Shown here: in pieces, positions 1 through 6,491 of the stretch
How positions within the stretch are numbered: position 1 is the stretch's first letter
How the letters are laid out: each line of letters begins with the position of its first letter
Assembly (NCBI GenBank): GCA_964514575.1
Contig: CAZETJ010000016.1
Span: 1-15,193 of the forward strand
Direction of reading: 5' to 3'
Length of the DNA: 15,193 nt
Source: CAZETJ01 sp964514575
GTDB taxonomy: Bacteria; Patescibacteriota; Saccharimonadia; Saccharimonadales; UBA10212
Program-made: the position numbers and the translations under genes
The notes under the pieces: model-generated
Told to the model about the DNA's origin: nothing
Database searches by the model: none
Seen by the model: only the letters and a program-made list of their open reading frames with translations

Positions 1-32
1 ATACTTTTAGTATAAACGTTTTAGCCGCAGTG

Positions 33-38
33 TATAAT
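33..38 (+). promoter_or_regulatory. -10 box of the secreted-repeat gene
   Basis: A perfect TATAAT lies 34 bp upstream of the ATG at 72. No good -35 hexamer sits at 16-18 bp. The ribosome binding site AAGGGA follows, about 8 bases before the start codon. The assignment rests on the -10 match and the spacing. Confidence 0.5.
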
Positions 39-71
39 ATGGGCTACATATTTAAACAAGGGACTTAGCAA

Positions 72-512
72 ATGTTAAAAAAAGTAATAGTGGCGATCGT
101 AGCTCTGGCCATTATCGGCGGGGGTGGCTATGCCATTTTTCATAAATCGCCAACAACTGCTCCAGCCGCTCCAGGTTCGAGCACCACTGCCAGCACTGGC
201 GCTATCGTCCAAACCAAAACGGCCTCTAGTGTCGGCTCCTATCTAGCCGATTCCAGCGGCAACGCGCTTTACACATACGGCGCTGACACTGCCGGTACTA
301 GCAACTGCAATGGTTCCTGCTTGTATAGCTGGCCAGTCTATGATGCTTCCGGCGCACCAAGCACCCTACCAGCCAATGTGACGGTAATCACCCGTTCTGA
401 CGGCTCCAAGCAATATGCTTACAAGGGCATGCCGCTCTATACCTTCACCAGCGATTCCGTCGGCCAAGTGACCGGCGATAACGTTTCGAATTTCCACATA
501 GCCACGCCCTAA
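72..512 (+). CDS. membrane-anchored COG4315-like secreted-repeat protein
   Basis: A 146-residue exported protein. Residues 4-23 are one hydrophobic segment (IVAIVALAIIGGGGYAIF) that acts as signal anchor. There is no lipobox cysteine, so it is not an obvious lipoprotein. A Pro/Ala/Ser/Thr linker (about 25-50) leads to two copies of the 'secreted repeat of unknown function' (PF03640/COG4315) pattern: YLADSSGNALYTYGAD followed by a CNGSC pair and the SWPVY motif, then AYKGMPLYTFTSDSVGQVTGDN. The two cysteines in CNGSC could form a disulphide outside the cell. Family members are small extracytoplasmic proteins with no established biochemical function. The gene is alone on the + strand and convergent with the tmRNA gene, whose terminator starts 2 bp after the stop codon. 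Family assignment is good; the cellular role is unknown. Confidence 0.85.
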   Translation: MLKKVIVAIVALAIIGGGGYAIFHKSPTTAPAAPGSSTTASTGAIVQTKTASSVGSYLADSSGNALYTYGADTAGTSNCNGSCLYSWPVYDASGAPSTLPANVTVITRSDGSKQYAYKGMPLYTFTSDSVGQVTGDNVSNFHIATP

Positions 513-513
513 C

Positions 514-540
514 AAAAAAGCACCAGATCTCTCTGATGCT
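514..540 (-). terminator. intrinsic terminator of the tmRNA gene
   Basis: Read on the minus strand, AGCATCAGA and TCTGGTGCT form a 9-bp stem with one G-U pair and a GAGA loop, followed directly by TTTTTT. It begins 4 bases after the CCA end of the tmRNA and also lies just behind the stop codon of the convergent + strand gene. Confidence 0.85.
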
Positions 541-544
541 CATT

Positions 545-949
545 TGGTGGAGCTGGAGGGAATTGCACCCTCGTCCGCTTGGTAACGAACTTGCTGTCTA
601 CAGGCTTAGACTGCTTGAATTTTCTTAAACCAGCTTATAGAAACAGTCCAAAGCAAACTGGCTAAAGCCCAGCAATCTTAGCTGAATATCAGCGGGCCAC
701 TGATGTTCAGAGCGTCCAGATAATATGACGCACTTGAAAGCTATCTGGAGTCACTTCAAAGCGCGGTCACAGAAATTAAACTGTGACTGTTGCGAAAGAA
801 TACTGAGCTGGCGCAAAAGCGCTGGCTACAAAACTCTTTACGCGATTAAATGCGTTTGCATTTAGTGGTTTGATCCGGCTAACGTGCAGATCAATCCGGC
901 CTGCGGTGCAAATTTGTTAAGGTCCAAACGTCGAGCTAAAATCAGCCCC
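545..949 (-). ncRNA. ssrA: transfer-messenger RNA (tmRNA, SsrA)
   Basis: tmRNA rescues stalled ribosomes, acting first as alanyl-tRNA and then as a short mRNA. On the minus strand the 5' end GGGGCTGA pairs with CAGCTCC before an encoded ACCA end (545). The T arm is GAGGG-TGCAATT-CCCTC. Its loop has G where T55 is normal. A pseudoknot-like block (TTGATC with GATCAA) precedes the resume site, which aligns well with E. coli: TAAATGCAAACGCA here against TAGTCGCAAACGAC. From the GCA resume codon (859) the tag ORF runs 27 codons to a TAA (778-776). The TAA sits in the loop of a GTCACAG/CTGTGAC hairpin, as expected for helix H5. The tag starts ANAFNRV and ends SFATVTV, not the usual LAA-type degron. 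The length of about 405 nt is slightly above usual. Gene identity is secure; the tag reading is inferred. Confidence 0.93.
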
Positions 950-1118
950 CGAAACCTCACAATCGCAGCGCCGGATTAGGAAATGAATTCCTCATTCCGC
1001 GCTGCTTACAACGGCGCACTACGTTGCCTGGCTGCGGTGCATCCTCAACGTACTTCAGTACGCTTCCGGCTGCTTCTCGCCAGCGCCTTGTGCGACGCTT
1101 GTATTGTGAAGGTTTCGG
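949..1118 (-). other. structured 5' leader upstream of tmRNA
   Basis: Between the promoter and the mature tmRNA end lies a block of about 170 nt closed by its own long stem: 949-963 (CCGAAACCTCACAAT) pairs with 1103-1118 (one bulge). Inside are hairpins at 965-1005 (GCAGCGC/GCGCTGC closing), about 1011-1028 (CAACG/CGTTG) and about 1043-1062 (CGTAC-TTCA-GTACG). No reading frame in it looks coding. It could be a processed tmRNA leader, a separate small RNA or an inserted palindromic repeat. Its last pairs reach the first two G residues of the tmRNA, so folding could affect RNase P processing. Confidence 0.5.
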
Positions 1119-1149
1119 CGATTGACTAAACTCTCAAACTAACATAAGT

Positions 1150-1179
1150 ATTATACCACAAATTGTCAACAAAAACCAA
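1150..1179 (-). promoter_or_regulatory. tmRNA promoter
   Basis: On the minus strand TATAAT (1155-1150) is preceded by TGG, giving an extended -10 (TGnTATAAT). A weak TTGGTT lies 18 bp further upstream. It sits just behind the marR stop codon and points at the tmRNA, so transcription would start near 1143, about 194 nt before the mature 5' end. Confidence 0.6.
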
Positions 1180-1188
1180 CAGCGCGTT

Positions 1189-1617
1189 TTAGAGTTTGGT
1201 GGATAGTTTCTGGACGGCGAATTCCAGAATATCAGCTTCGCCGGTACTCATGGTTTTTAGGAAATTACGCTGTTGAGCAATTAATATCTTGCGGGCTTTT
1301 TGGTAGCGGGCCGCACCTTTGCGGGTTAAAGAGACGTCGCGCTGGCGGCCGTCTTGCCTATTTTTAAGGACGCTCACCAAGCCGTGTTTTTTCATAACAT
1401 GCAGTTGGCGGCTGACGTTAGCCTCGGTCTGGTGCAGGCTGACAGCCACGGCGCGCTGAGACACGGGCATAGAGCCAAGGGCACTCATGATTCTAGCTTG
1501 GCTAAGACTGACCCCTGCCTCCTTGGTCAAAACCTCATCTGAGGACTGTTGTAAAACATACGTCAAAGAGAGTAGGGGAGGAAAACTGCTCTTGGGCGTA
1601 ACGCTTGTGTTTTTCAT
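1189..1617 (-). CDS. MarR-family transcriptional regulator
   Basis: A 142-residue winged-helix repressor, normal length for MarR. A helical N-terminal dimerisation part is followed by the DNA-binding region at about residues 50-110: SQRAVAVSLHQTEANVSRQLHVM is the helix-turn-helix, and LKNRQDGRQRDVSLTRKG is the wing with the typical D-x-R and LT-x-KG signature. MarR proteins bind palindromes as dimers and are usually released by small ligands or oxidation. There is no cysteine, so simple thiol sensing is unlikely. The start is the ATG at 1617; no convincing Shine-Dalgarno precedes it. A palindrome at 1638-1657, 20 bp upstream, suggests autoregulation. It is last in the yabE-like/SemiSWEET/ksgA cluster, and its target genes are not shown by the sequence. 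Confidence 0.88.
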   Translation of the reverse strand: MKNTSVTPKSSFPPLLSLTYVLQQSSDEVLTKEAGVSLSQARIMSALGSMPVSQRAVAVSLHQTEANVSRQLHVMKKHGLVSVLKNRQDGRQRDVSLTRKGAARYQKARKILIAQQRNFLKTMSTGEADILEFAVQKLSTKL

Positions 1618-1637
1618 ACACTCAGCTTACGCCCGAG

Positions 1638-1667
1638 ATACTTAACTAGTCAAGTATTTTTGACTAG
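1638..1667. promoter_or_regulatory. palindromic operator upstream of marR
   Basis: Positions 1638-1657 form an imperfect palindrome with arms ATACTTAACT and AGTCAAGTAT (9 of 10 positions match). A second inverted repeat overlaps it: CTAGTCAA (1646-1653) with TTGACTAG (1660-1667). The second one covers the ksgA stop codon. Palindromes of this size directly upstream of a marR gene are usually the site for autorepression. As RNA, the second repeat could also be a weak hairpin behind ksgA. Confidence 0.55.
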
Positions 1668-2455
1668 AGCAGGGAACGCAGATCGGTTTTAAGACTGTAC
1701 TGCATATATAGCTTGTACCACTGCTCTAGGCTGAGTTTCTCGGCCCGTAGGTCGCCGTTAACTTCGGCGCCGGCAAGTAGCTCGTCGGCTTGCTCTACCC
1801 CGATCCGCAACCCGGCAGCTAAACTGCTGCGCAGCTTCTTGCGCGGCGAGCTGAAGCCAGCCTTTACCAGCCTCATAAATTTAGGCGTGTCTAGTTTTTT
1901 AAATAATGGCGTGCGGCGACGCCTTAAGATCACTACTTGCGAGTCGACTTTAGGCGGCGGCGCGAACATTTCGGCCAGAACGACCTTGCCAAGCTCAGGC
2001 TCGTAGAACAGCTGTAAACTGACGGACAAAATACTCATCTGGCCAGGCCGGGCAGCGATCCGCTGCGCCACTTCCTTCTGGACCAACAGAACCATCAGAG
2101 CCGGCTGATTTTCAGCAGAACTGAACAAACGCAATAAATGGCCGGTTAGATAATAAGGAATATTAGCGACCACTTTATAGTCCAGCGGTAGCTTTTTAAC
2201 GTTGTACTTCAAAACATCGCCCTGGACTACCTCAAGGTTCTTTGGCGCCCCAGCCGCCAGCTGGTTAGCCAAATTACGGTCGAGTTCGATGGCAATAACT
2301 TTTTTGGCGTCAGCGGTTAAGTAGTCAGTTAATGCGCCTTTGCCGGGTCCGACCTCCAAGACTGTATCTTTGAGACCAATATCAGCAGCGCCCGCAATGT
2401 ATTCCAGGGTAGATTCATCTTCCAGCCAATGCTGGCCGAGTGACTTTTTTGGCAT
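1664..2455 (-). CDS. ksgA: 16S rRNA A1518/A1519 dimethyltransferase KsgA
   Basis: KsgA (RsmA) dimethylates two adjacent adenosines in the 3' hairpin of 16S rRNA during late 30S assembly, using S-adenosylmethionine. Near the N-terminus is KKSLGQHWL, close to the family KxxGQ(N/H)FL signature. VLEVGPGKGALT is the SAM-binding motif I, IELDR is motif II, and NIPYYLTGHLL holds the catalytic N-I-P-Y motif. The C-terminal part (PPPKVDSQVVILRRR onward) is the small helical domain with the usual P-PxVxS sequence. Length 263 is normal. I prefer the ATG at 2455 because GGAG precedes it and the family starts just before KKSLGQ. An in-frame ATG at 2467 would add four residues. It lies 36 bp after the SemiSWEET-like gene and 46 bp before marR, probably in one transcript. 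Confidence 0.95.
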   Translation of the reverse strand: MPKKSLGQHWLEDESTLEYIAGAADIGLKDTVLEVGPGKGALTDYLTADAKKVIAIELDRNLANQLAAGAPKNLEVVQGDVLKYNVKKLPLDYKVVANIPYYLTGHLLRLFSSAENQPALMVLLVQKEVAQRIAARPGQMSILSVSLQLFYEPELGKVVLAEMFAPPPKVDSQVVILRRRRTPLFKKLDTPKFMRLVKAGFSSPRKKLRSSLAAGLRIGVEQADELLAGAEVNGDLRAEKLSLEQWYKLYMQYSLKTDLRSLL

Positions 2456-2491
2456 GATCTCCGTCATAAGTCAATTGTAGCAAGATATTAG

Positions 2492-2761
2492 TTAACGACG
2501 AGCGTACCGTACATAAGAAACTGCCAAAACGAGGTAGGCTGTGAAGGTGATAGCGATTAAGCCTTGGCCGACTATTAATGACCAGCTAGAAAGAGAAATG
2601 AACTTTATAAAGATTATGACAATGGCTACGTAGCGAATCGTCATCCCGAAGAGTGAGAGGTCACGGGAGGATTTTGTCCTATAGATACGTTTTATCTGAA
2701 GCAGAATATCCACATTCAGGGCGATGTAGGAAAACAACGTCAGCCAGTCTAGCCAGTTCAT
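2492..2761 (-). CDS. SemiSWEET/PQ-loop-like small membrane protein
   Basis: An 89-residue protein with three predicted membrane helices (about 8-24, 40-58 and 62-84) and a basic RIYRTKSSRDLS loop after helix 1. That arrangement, followed by LFGMTIRYVAIV, matches the PQ-loop/MtN3 unit of bacterial SemiSWEET sugar transporters, which work as homodimers of three-helix units. The normal LPQ motif reads LLQ here, so the hinge proline is missing. Transport activity and substrate are therefore uncertain. It lies 24 bp downstream of the yabE-like gene and 36 bp upstream of the ksgA start, on the same strand. A short AAGAG sits very close to the ATG. Confidence 0.7.
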   Translation of the reverse strand: MNWLDWLTLFSYIALNVDILLQIKRIYRTKSSRDLSLFGMTIRYVAIVIIFIKFISLSSWSLIVGQGLIAITFTAYLVLAVSYVRYARR

Positions 2762-2785
2762 GCTCTTTATATTCTACAGACCTAT

Positions 2786-4051
2786 TTACCAGCTGTGGTA
2801 ATTCAGCCAATGCACGTAAGCCGAATACCAACTGCCGTAGCGGTCATAGGCATAGCCGCTGCACCAATGCAGTTGGGTAATCGGGTTGGTCGCCCAGTCG
2901 CCACCGGCCGAAGCCATCTTATAACCTGGCGTGGCTTGGCAGAGACCGTAACCATATGGAGTGTAAGCGTTATCCGGCTCGGCTGGGCAGTAGTGCTCAC
3001 CTTGGGCTTTGGTGTAACACCAACCGGATTCGTGGCTAACTATATAGTCGACGTAGCCATAATCGGTGCTGGCAATACCAGTGCCAGCCATGGCTGCCGT
3101 CTTGTTGCCGGACAGATCAACAATCGTACCGATGGCGACTATCTTTGGCGTAGCCGCCACGACTGTAGTCTGCTGGATAACCGTGCGACTGATTTCGACA
3201 CCGCCCTCGACATCTATTTGATAAGTAATGGCGACCTTGCCAGCGGTACCGGATTGCCGGACCGCTGTGGCGCCAAAACTCAGAGACGAATCGTTAACGT
3301 ACTGGACGGGTGGATCGACCGACTGCTCCACCGTGACCGTCGAAACGCCATTACGAACGACCGAGACGGCCAGGTCAGCGCTGATTGGCGTGTTTAGATC
3401 CGGCTTGACTGTGTCTTTGGCACTGAGTTTAACGTTCTTCTCTTTAAGCAAATCGGCGACTGTTTTAGCTTGGGTCCGGACCGTTAGCGCTGTCCCATAA
3501 AGAGTTAGGCCTACGGGCGTGGCGGGATCAATTACAACTTTCTCGCCAATGATGTTCTCGGAGATGCTGCCTGAGGCAAAACTAACGTTATCTTCGGGAT
3601 AGACAGTCAAACCAGCGTTCTCGGCTACCACCCGGGCACTGCGTTGGGCCGTAACAGTGACAATTTTTTTACCGCTATTATCAACGACCGTGACCGGCCG
3701 AGCGCGATAGACATTAATACGGAAATTATCCTCTACTATCGGGGTATCAAGAGATGGTTCTACCACGTCCTGCGGAATCAAATGGAGTGGTAGTTTTTTA
3801 ACGAGATCGCCAACAGTCGCCGCTTTAGTATCCAAGGTTTCACGGGTACCATTGTCGGATAAAAAGACGATGCGAGAGTCGCTAGGCCTCAAGTTGAGGT
3901 TTGGCCGGCTCAAAATTATACCGCCGACTATGGCGATTCCGGCCAACAGCCCAAGAACCGGCACTATATAAGGCCTGGCATAAATATGCCGCCGGCCGGC
4001 TTTATGCACCAGCTCGTAACGCTTGACTAATTTTCGCTTAAATAATTTCAT
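2786..4051 (-). CDS. YabE/Rpf-like cell-wall lysozyme with DUF348, G5 and transglycosylase-like domains
   Basis: A 421-residue exported peptidoglycan-cleaving enzyme. A basic N-terminus and one membrane helix (about 28-47) anchor it. Then come three ubiquitin-like DUF348 units (about 60-118, 120-180 and 180-236) and a G5 domain (about 237-305). The C-terminal lysozyme-like domain (about 330-421) carries YIVSHESGW with the likely catalytic Glu341, followed by YTPYGYGLCQATPGYKMASAG and NPITQLHWCSGYAYDRYGSW. Those blocks are typical of resuscitation-promoting-factor and aggregation-promoting-factor lysozymes. Four cysteines in this domain could form disulphides. Related YabE/Rpf proteins act in wall growth or resuscitation. 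It heads the SemiSWEET/ksgA/marR cluster and has its own promoter at about 4137. No clear Shine-Dalgarno precedes the ATG. Confidence 0.9.
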   Translation of the reverse strand: MKLFKRKLVKRYELVHKAGRRHIYARPYIVPVLGLLAGIAIVGGIILSRPNLNLRPSDSRIVFLSDNGTRETLDTKAATVGDLVKKLPLHLIPQDVVEPSLDTPIVEDNFRINVYRARPVTVVDNSGKKIVTVTAQRSARVVAENAGLTVYPEDNVSFASGSISENIIGEKVVIDPATPVGLTLYGTALTVRTQAKTVADLLKEKNVKLSAKDTVKPDLNTPISADLAVSVVRNGVSTVTVEQSVDPPVQYVNDSSLSFGATAVRQSGTAGKVAITYQIDVEGGVEISRTVIQQTTVVAATPKIVAIGTIVDLSGNKTAAMAGTGIASTDYGYVDYIVSHESGWCYTKAQGEHYCPAEPDNAYTPYGYGLCQATPGYKMASAGGDWATNPITQLHWCSGYAYDRYGSWYSAYVHWLNYHSW

Positions 4052-4136
4052 CTGGGGTTGCTTTTCGACTTGTGGGAACAGGACTTGGCGGACAAATTGG
4101 CTCCCTGCCCACCGCTGCTTAAAGCAAACAGGTTAC

Positions 4137-4145
4137 ATTATAACA
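4137..4145 (-). promoter_or_regulatory. extended -10 promoter of the yabE-like gene
   Basis: On the minus strand TGTTATAAT is a perfect TGn-TATAAT. Transcription would start near 4130, giving a leader of about 79 nt. That leader contains a hairpin with GGTGGGCA pairing to TGTCCGCC (two G-U pairs). I saw no good -35. The leader does not resemble the c-di-AMP (ydaO) riboswitch that precedes some rpf genes. Confidence 0.55.
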
Positions 4146-4155
4146 AAAACTCCTT

Positions 4156-4179
4156 GTCACTTTGGGCCGGCAAAGTGAC
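4156..4179 (-). terminator. strong hairpin, possible terminator
   Basis: GTCACTTTG and CAAAGTGAC form a perfect 9-bp stem around a six-base GC loop. On the minus strand a TTTTT run follows only after seven bases (CAAGGAG side), so termination would be imperfect. It would close either the helicase transcript or the candidate RNA at 4191-4328. Confidence 0.4.
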
Positions 4180-4190
4180 CTAAACCTCTC

Positions 4191-4328
4191 GGACGGTGAG
4201 AAAAACTGGACGGTCGCTCACTCCAAAAAGCAGGTGAATCTGCGGAACTCCCTGCGGTCGGCCTTTGCAGGCTGGTCCTCGATTCTGCCAGCTTTTTGAC
4301 CTTCACTCCTTCCGTTTTCTCAATGTCC
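4191..4328 (-). ncRNA. candidate structured RNA in the helicase/yabE-like gap
   Basis: This 303-bp gap has no credible gene. It shows nested complementarity: GGAC...TGAGAAAA (4328-4315, minus) pairs with TTTTCTCA...GTCC (4204-4191), and CAAAAAGC (4298-4291) pairs with GCTTTTTG (4231-4224). Small hairpins lie between them: GCTGG/CCAGC at 4271-4292 and CCTGC/GCAGG at 4251-4271. A rod closed end to end with an interior bubble is reminiscent of 6S RNA, but I recognise no diagnostic sequence. It could equally be the 3' untranslated region of the helicase gene. Strand is chosen from the hairpin at 4156-4179 and the neighbouring genes. Confidence 0.3.
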
Positions 4329-4354
4329 GAATATATTGGCTCCAAAGTATCAAA

Positions 4355-6475
4355 CTATAGCTTGGTCAAAGGCGCGAAAGCTACATTTAGGCGTTTGGCG
4401 CCTTTACCCTTGAAATAGACCACAGCCGTGTCGCCTTCTACTTCTAGCACGGTGCCTTTACCAAAAATTTGGTGATCGACACCATCGCCTTCAGCAAGTT
4501 CCAGAACGTAATGTGGTTCTTCGTCTAGCTTGATCTCGGCTGTCGTTTGGCTGGCCTCGTTGGCTGCCCGGCCTTCGAGATCAGCCAAAAAACGGCTTGG
4601 CGTGTTGTGCTGCCGCCCACCAAACAGCGCCCGTTCCGTAGCATAACTAAGATAAAGTTCCTCGCGAGCGCGCGTCATGCCGACATACATCAAGCGGCGC
4701 TCTTCTTCCATTTCTTGCGGATCGTAGAGCGCTCGACTGTGAGGCAAAACAGATTCTTCTAGCCCGGCTATGAAGACCACGGGGAATTCTAGGCCCTTGG
4801 CGGAATGCAGCGTCATTAAAGTTACCGAATCCGACTTGTCGTTACGACGCTCCATATCAGAGATAAGCGCGATCTCTTCCAGAAAGTCGTCGAGACCAGC
4901 ATCTTCAAATTGGCTAGTCACGCTCAAAAGCTCACGTACATTTTCAACCCTAGCCTCGCCTTGAGGCGTACTATCGTCAATAAATTCCAAATATTTAAGT
5001 CTTTTCAAAAGTTTGTCCAAGAGGACCGCGGCACTCATCTCACCGGCCTCGGCTCTAAAACTAGCGATAATATCGGCTACTTGCGAGAGGCCAGCTTTAG
5101 CTTTAGGCGTCAGCCCATCGCAATCTTTGACATTCAACAGGGCGCTGCTTAAATTGTACTCGAGAGCATTGCGCCAATCATCGAAAATTTCCAGGCTACG
5201 GCTGCCAACGCCACGGGTTGGTACGTTCACCACTCGCTCAAAACTTGGTTGGTCTTCCGGCTGATAAATTAAGCGCAGGTAAGCAATGATGTCTTTTATT
5301 TCGGCGCGGTCATAAAAGCGCACGCCGCCGACAATCCGGTAGGGCAAGCCGTAGCGCAGAAAAACTTCTTCTATGGCTCGGCTCTGGGCGTTGATGCGAT
5401 ACAAAATAGCAAAGTCGTTGTAGCGGCGGCCACTGTCAACGGACGCTCTGATGCGCCGGGCAATCGTTTCGGCCTCGGTCCGCTCGTTGGACACCGCCAT
5501 GATTTGGATTGGCGAGCCCTCACCAGCGGCAGTCCAAAGTTTTTTGTCGGAGCGCTGCAGATTTTGGCTGATCACTGCATGGGCAGCATCCAGAATATTT
5601 TTAGTACTGCGGTAGTTCTGTTCCAACTTAATAACGGTGCAGTCCGGGTAGTCTTTCTCAAAGTTTAGGATGTTGCGAAAATCGGCGCCGCGCCAGGAGT
5701 AGATACTCTGCCAGTCGTCACCAACAACAGCAATGTTTTTGTGCTTACCGGTCAGTAGCTTGACCAATTTGTACTGCGCCGCGTTGGTATCCTGGTACTC
5801 GTCAATCATCACATACGCGAACTGGTTCTGCCATTTTTGGCGAACATCTTTAGAATTACTTAACATGTTAACTGTTTTGCCGATCAGGTCATCAAAATCC
5901 AGAGCGTTGCTAGATTTTAGCAATCGCTCATAAAGCGGATAGGCTTTAGACGCGGCTTTGGCGACTGGCGTGTCGCCAGCAGTGGCGGCGTATTCGCTCG
6001 GGGCCACCATTTCATTTTTGGCACTGGAAATTAGCGAGGCCAGCAAGCGCGGCGGAAACTTCTTTTCATCCAGGCCAAGCTCGCGGCTGACTTGCCTAAG
6101 CGCCGCGGCCCTGTCGGCCTCATCCCAAATCACGAAGTTGCGAGCAATGCCCGTAGTCTCCCCGCTCTGCCGCAGAATCCGAACACAGATGCTATGGAAG
6201 GTGCCCAAGAATGGAATAAAATTACGATCCTCCGGGTTTTTGCCAGTAAGGCGGGCGGTGCGCTGGCGCATTTCGTTGGCAGCTTTGTTAGTAAAAGTCA
6301 CCGCCAGAATATTAAATGGTGTGGCTTTACGCTCTGCCAGGATATAAGCAATCCGGTGAGTCAGCGTTTTGGTCTTACCAGAGCCGGCGCCAGCCAATAT
6401 CAAAAGCGGGCCTTCCGTGGTTCGAACCGCCCGTTTTTGCTCTGGGTTCAATTCCTCAAAAAGATCCTTCTGCAC
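4355..6475 (-). CDS. pcrA: UvrD/PcrA-type superfamily 1 DNA helicase
   Basis: A 706-residue 3'-5' DNA helicase of the UvrD/PcrA/Rep group, acting in nucleotide-excision and mismatch repair and in clearing RecA or stalled complexes. All SF1A motifs are visible: Q motif LNPEQKRAV, Walker A GAGSGKT (29-35), Ia FTNKAANEM, Walker B IDEYQDTN, III VVGDDWQSIYSWRGAD, IV LEQNYRSTKNI, V TLHSAKGLEFPVVF and VI RRLMYVGMTRARE. The last 45 residues (DHQIFGKGTVLEVEGDTAVVYF) are the Tudor-like domain of PcrA/UvrD that contacts RNA polymerase. The start is a GTG (6475) overlapping an AAGAGG sequence, which is too close to serve as its own ribosome site. A TTG eight codons on is an alternative. It lies 16 bp behind the upstream gene, so translation is probably coupled. 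PcrA and UvrD cannot be separated by eye. Confidence 0.95.
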   Translation of the reverse strand: MQKDLFEELNPEQKRAVRTTEGPLLILAGAGSGKTKTLTHRIAYILAERKATPFNILAVTFTNKAANEMRQRTARLTGKNPEDRNFIPFLGTFHSICVRILRQSGETTGIARNFVIWDEADRAAALRQVSRELGLDEKKFPPRLLASLISSAKNEMVAPSEYAATAGDTPVAKAASKAYPLYERLLKSSNALDFDDLIGKTVNMLSNSKDVRQKWQNQFAYVMIDEYQDTNAAQYKLVKLLTGKHKNIAVVGDDWQSIYSWRGADFRNILNFEKDYPDCTVIKLEQNYRSTKNILDAAHAVISQNLQRSDKKLWTAAGEGSPIQIMAVSNERTEAETIARRIRASVDSGRRYNDFAILYRINAQSRAIEEVFLRYGLPYRIVGGVRFYDRAEIKDIIAYLRLIYQPEDQPSFERVVNVPTRGVGSRSLEIFDDWRNALEYNLSSALLNVKDCDGLTPKAKAGLSQVADIIASFRAEAGEMSAAVLLDKLLKRLKYLEFIDDSTPQGEARVENVRELLSVTSQFEDAGLDDFLEEIALISDMERRNDKSDSVTLMTLHSAKGLEFPVVFIAGLEESVLPHSRALYDPQEMEEERRLMYVGMTRAREELYLSYATERALFGGRQHNTPSRFLADLEGRAANEASQTTAEIKLDEEPHYVLELAEGDGVDHQIFGKGTVLEVEGDTAVVYFKGKGAKRLNVAFAPLTKL

Positions 6476-6491
6476 CTCTTAATTTTAGCAG

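Noticed and set aside
1163..1168. Perfect TTGACA upstream of the tmRNA -10
   Set aside because: It lies only about 8 bases from TATAAT, too close to act as the -35 with that -10.
4157..4345. 62-residue ORF on the minus strand
   Set aside because: The peptide is Ser/Arg/Pro-rich without recognisable features and lies over nested inverted repeats, so a structured RNA or untranslated region is more likely.
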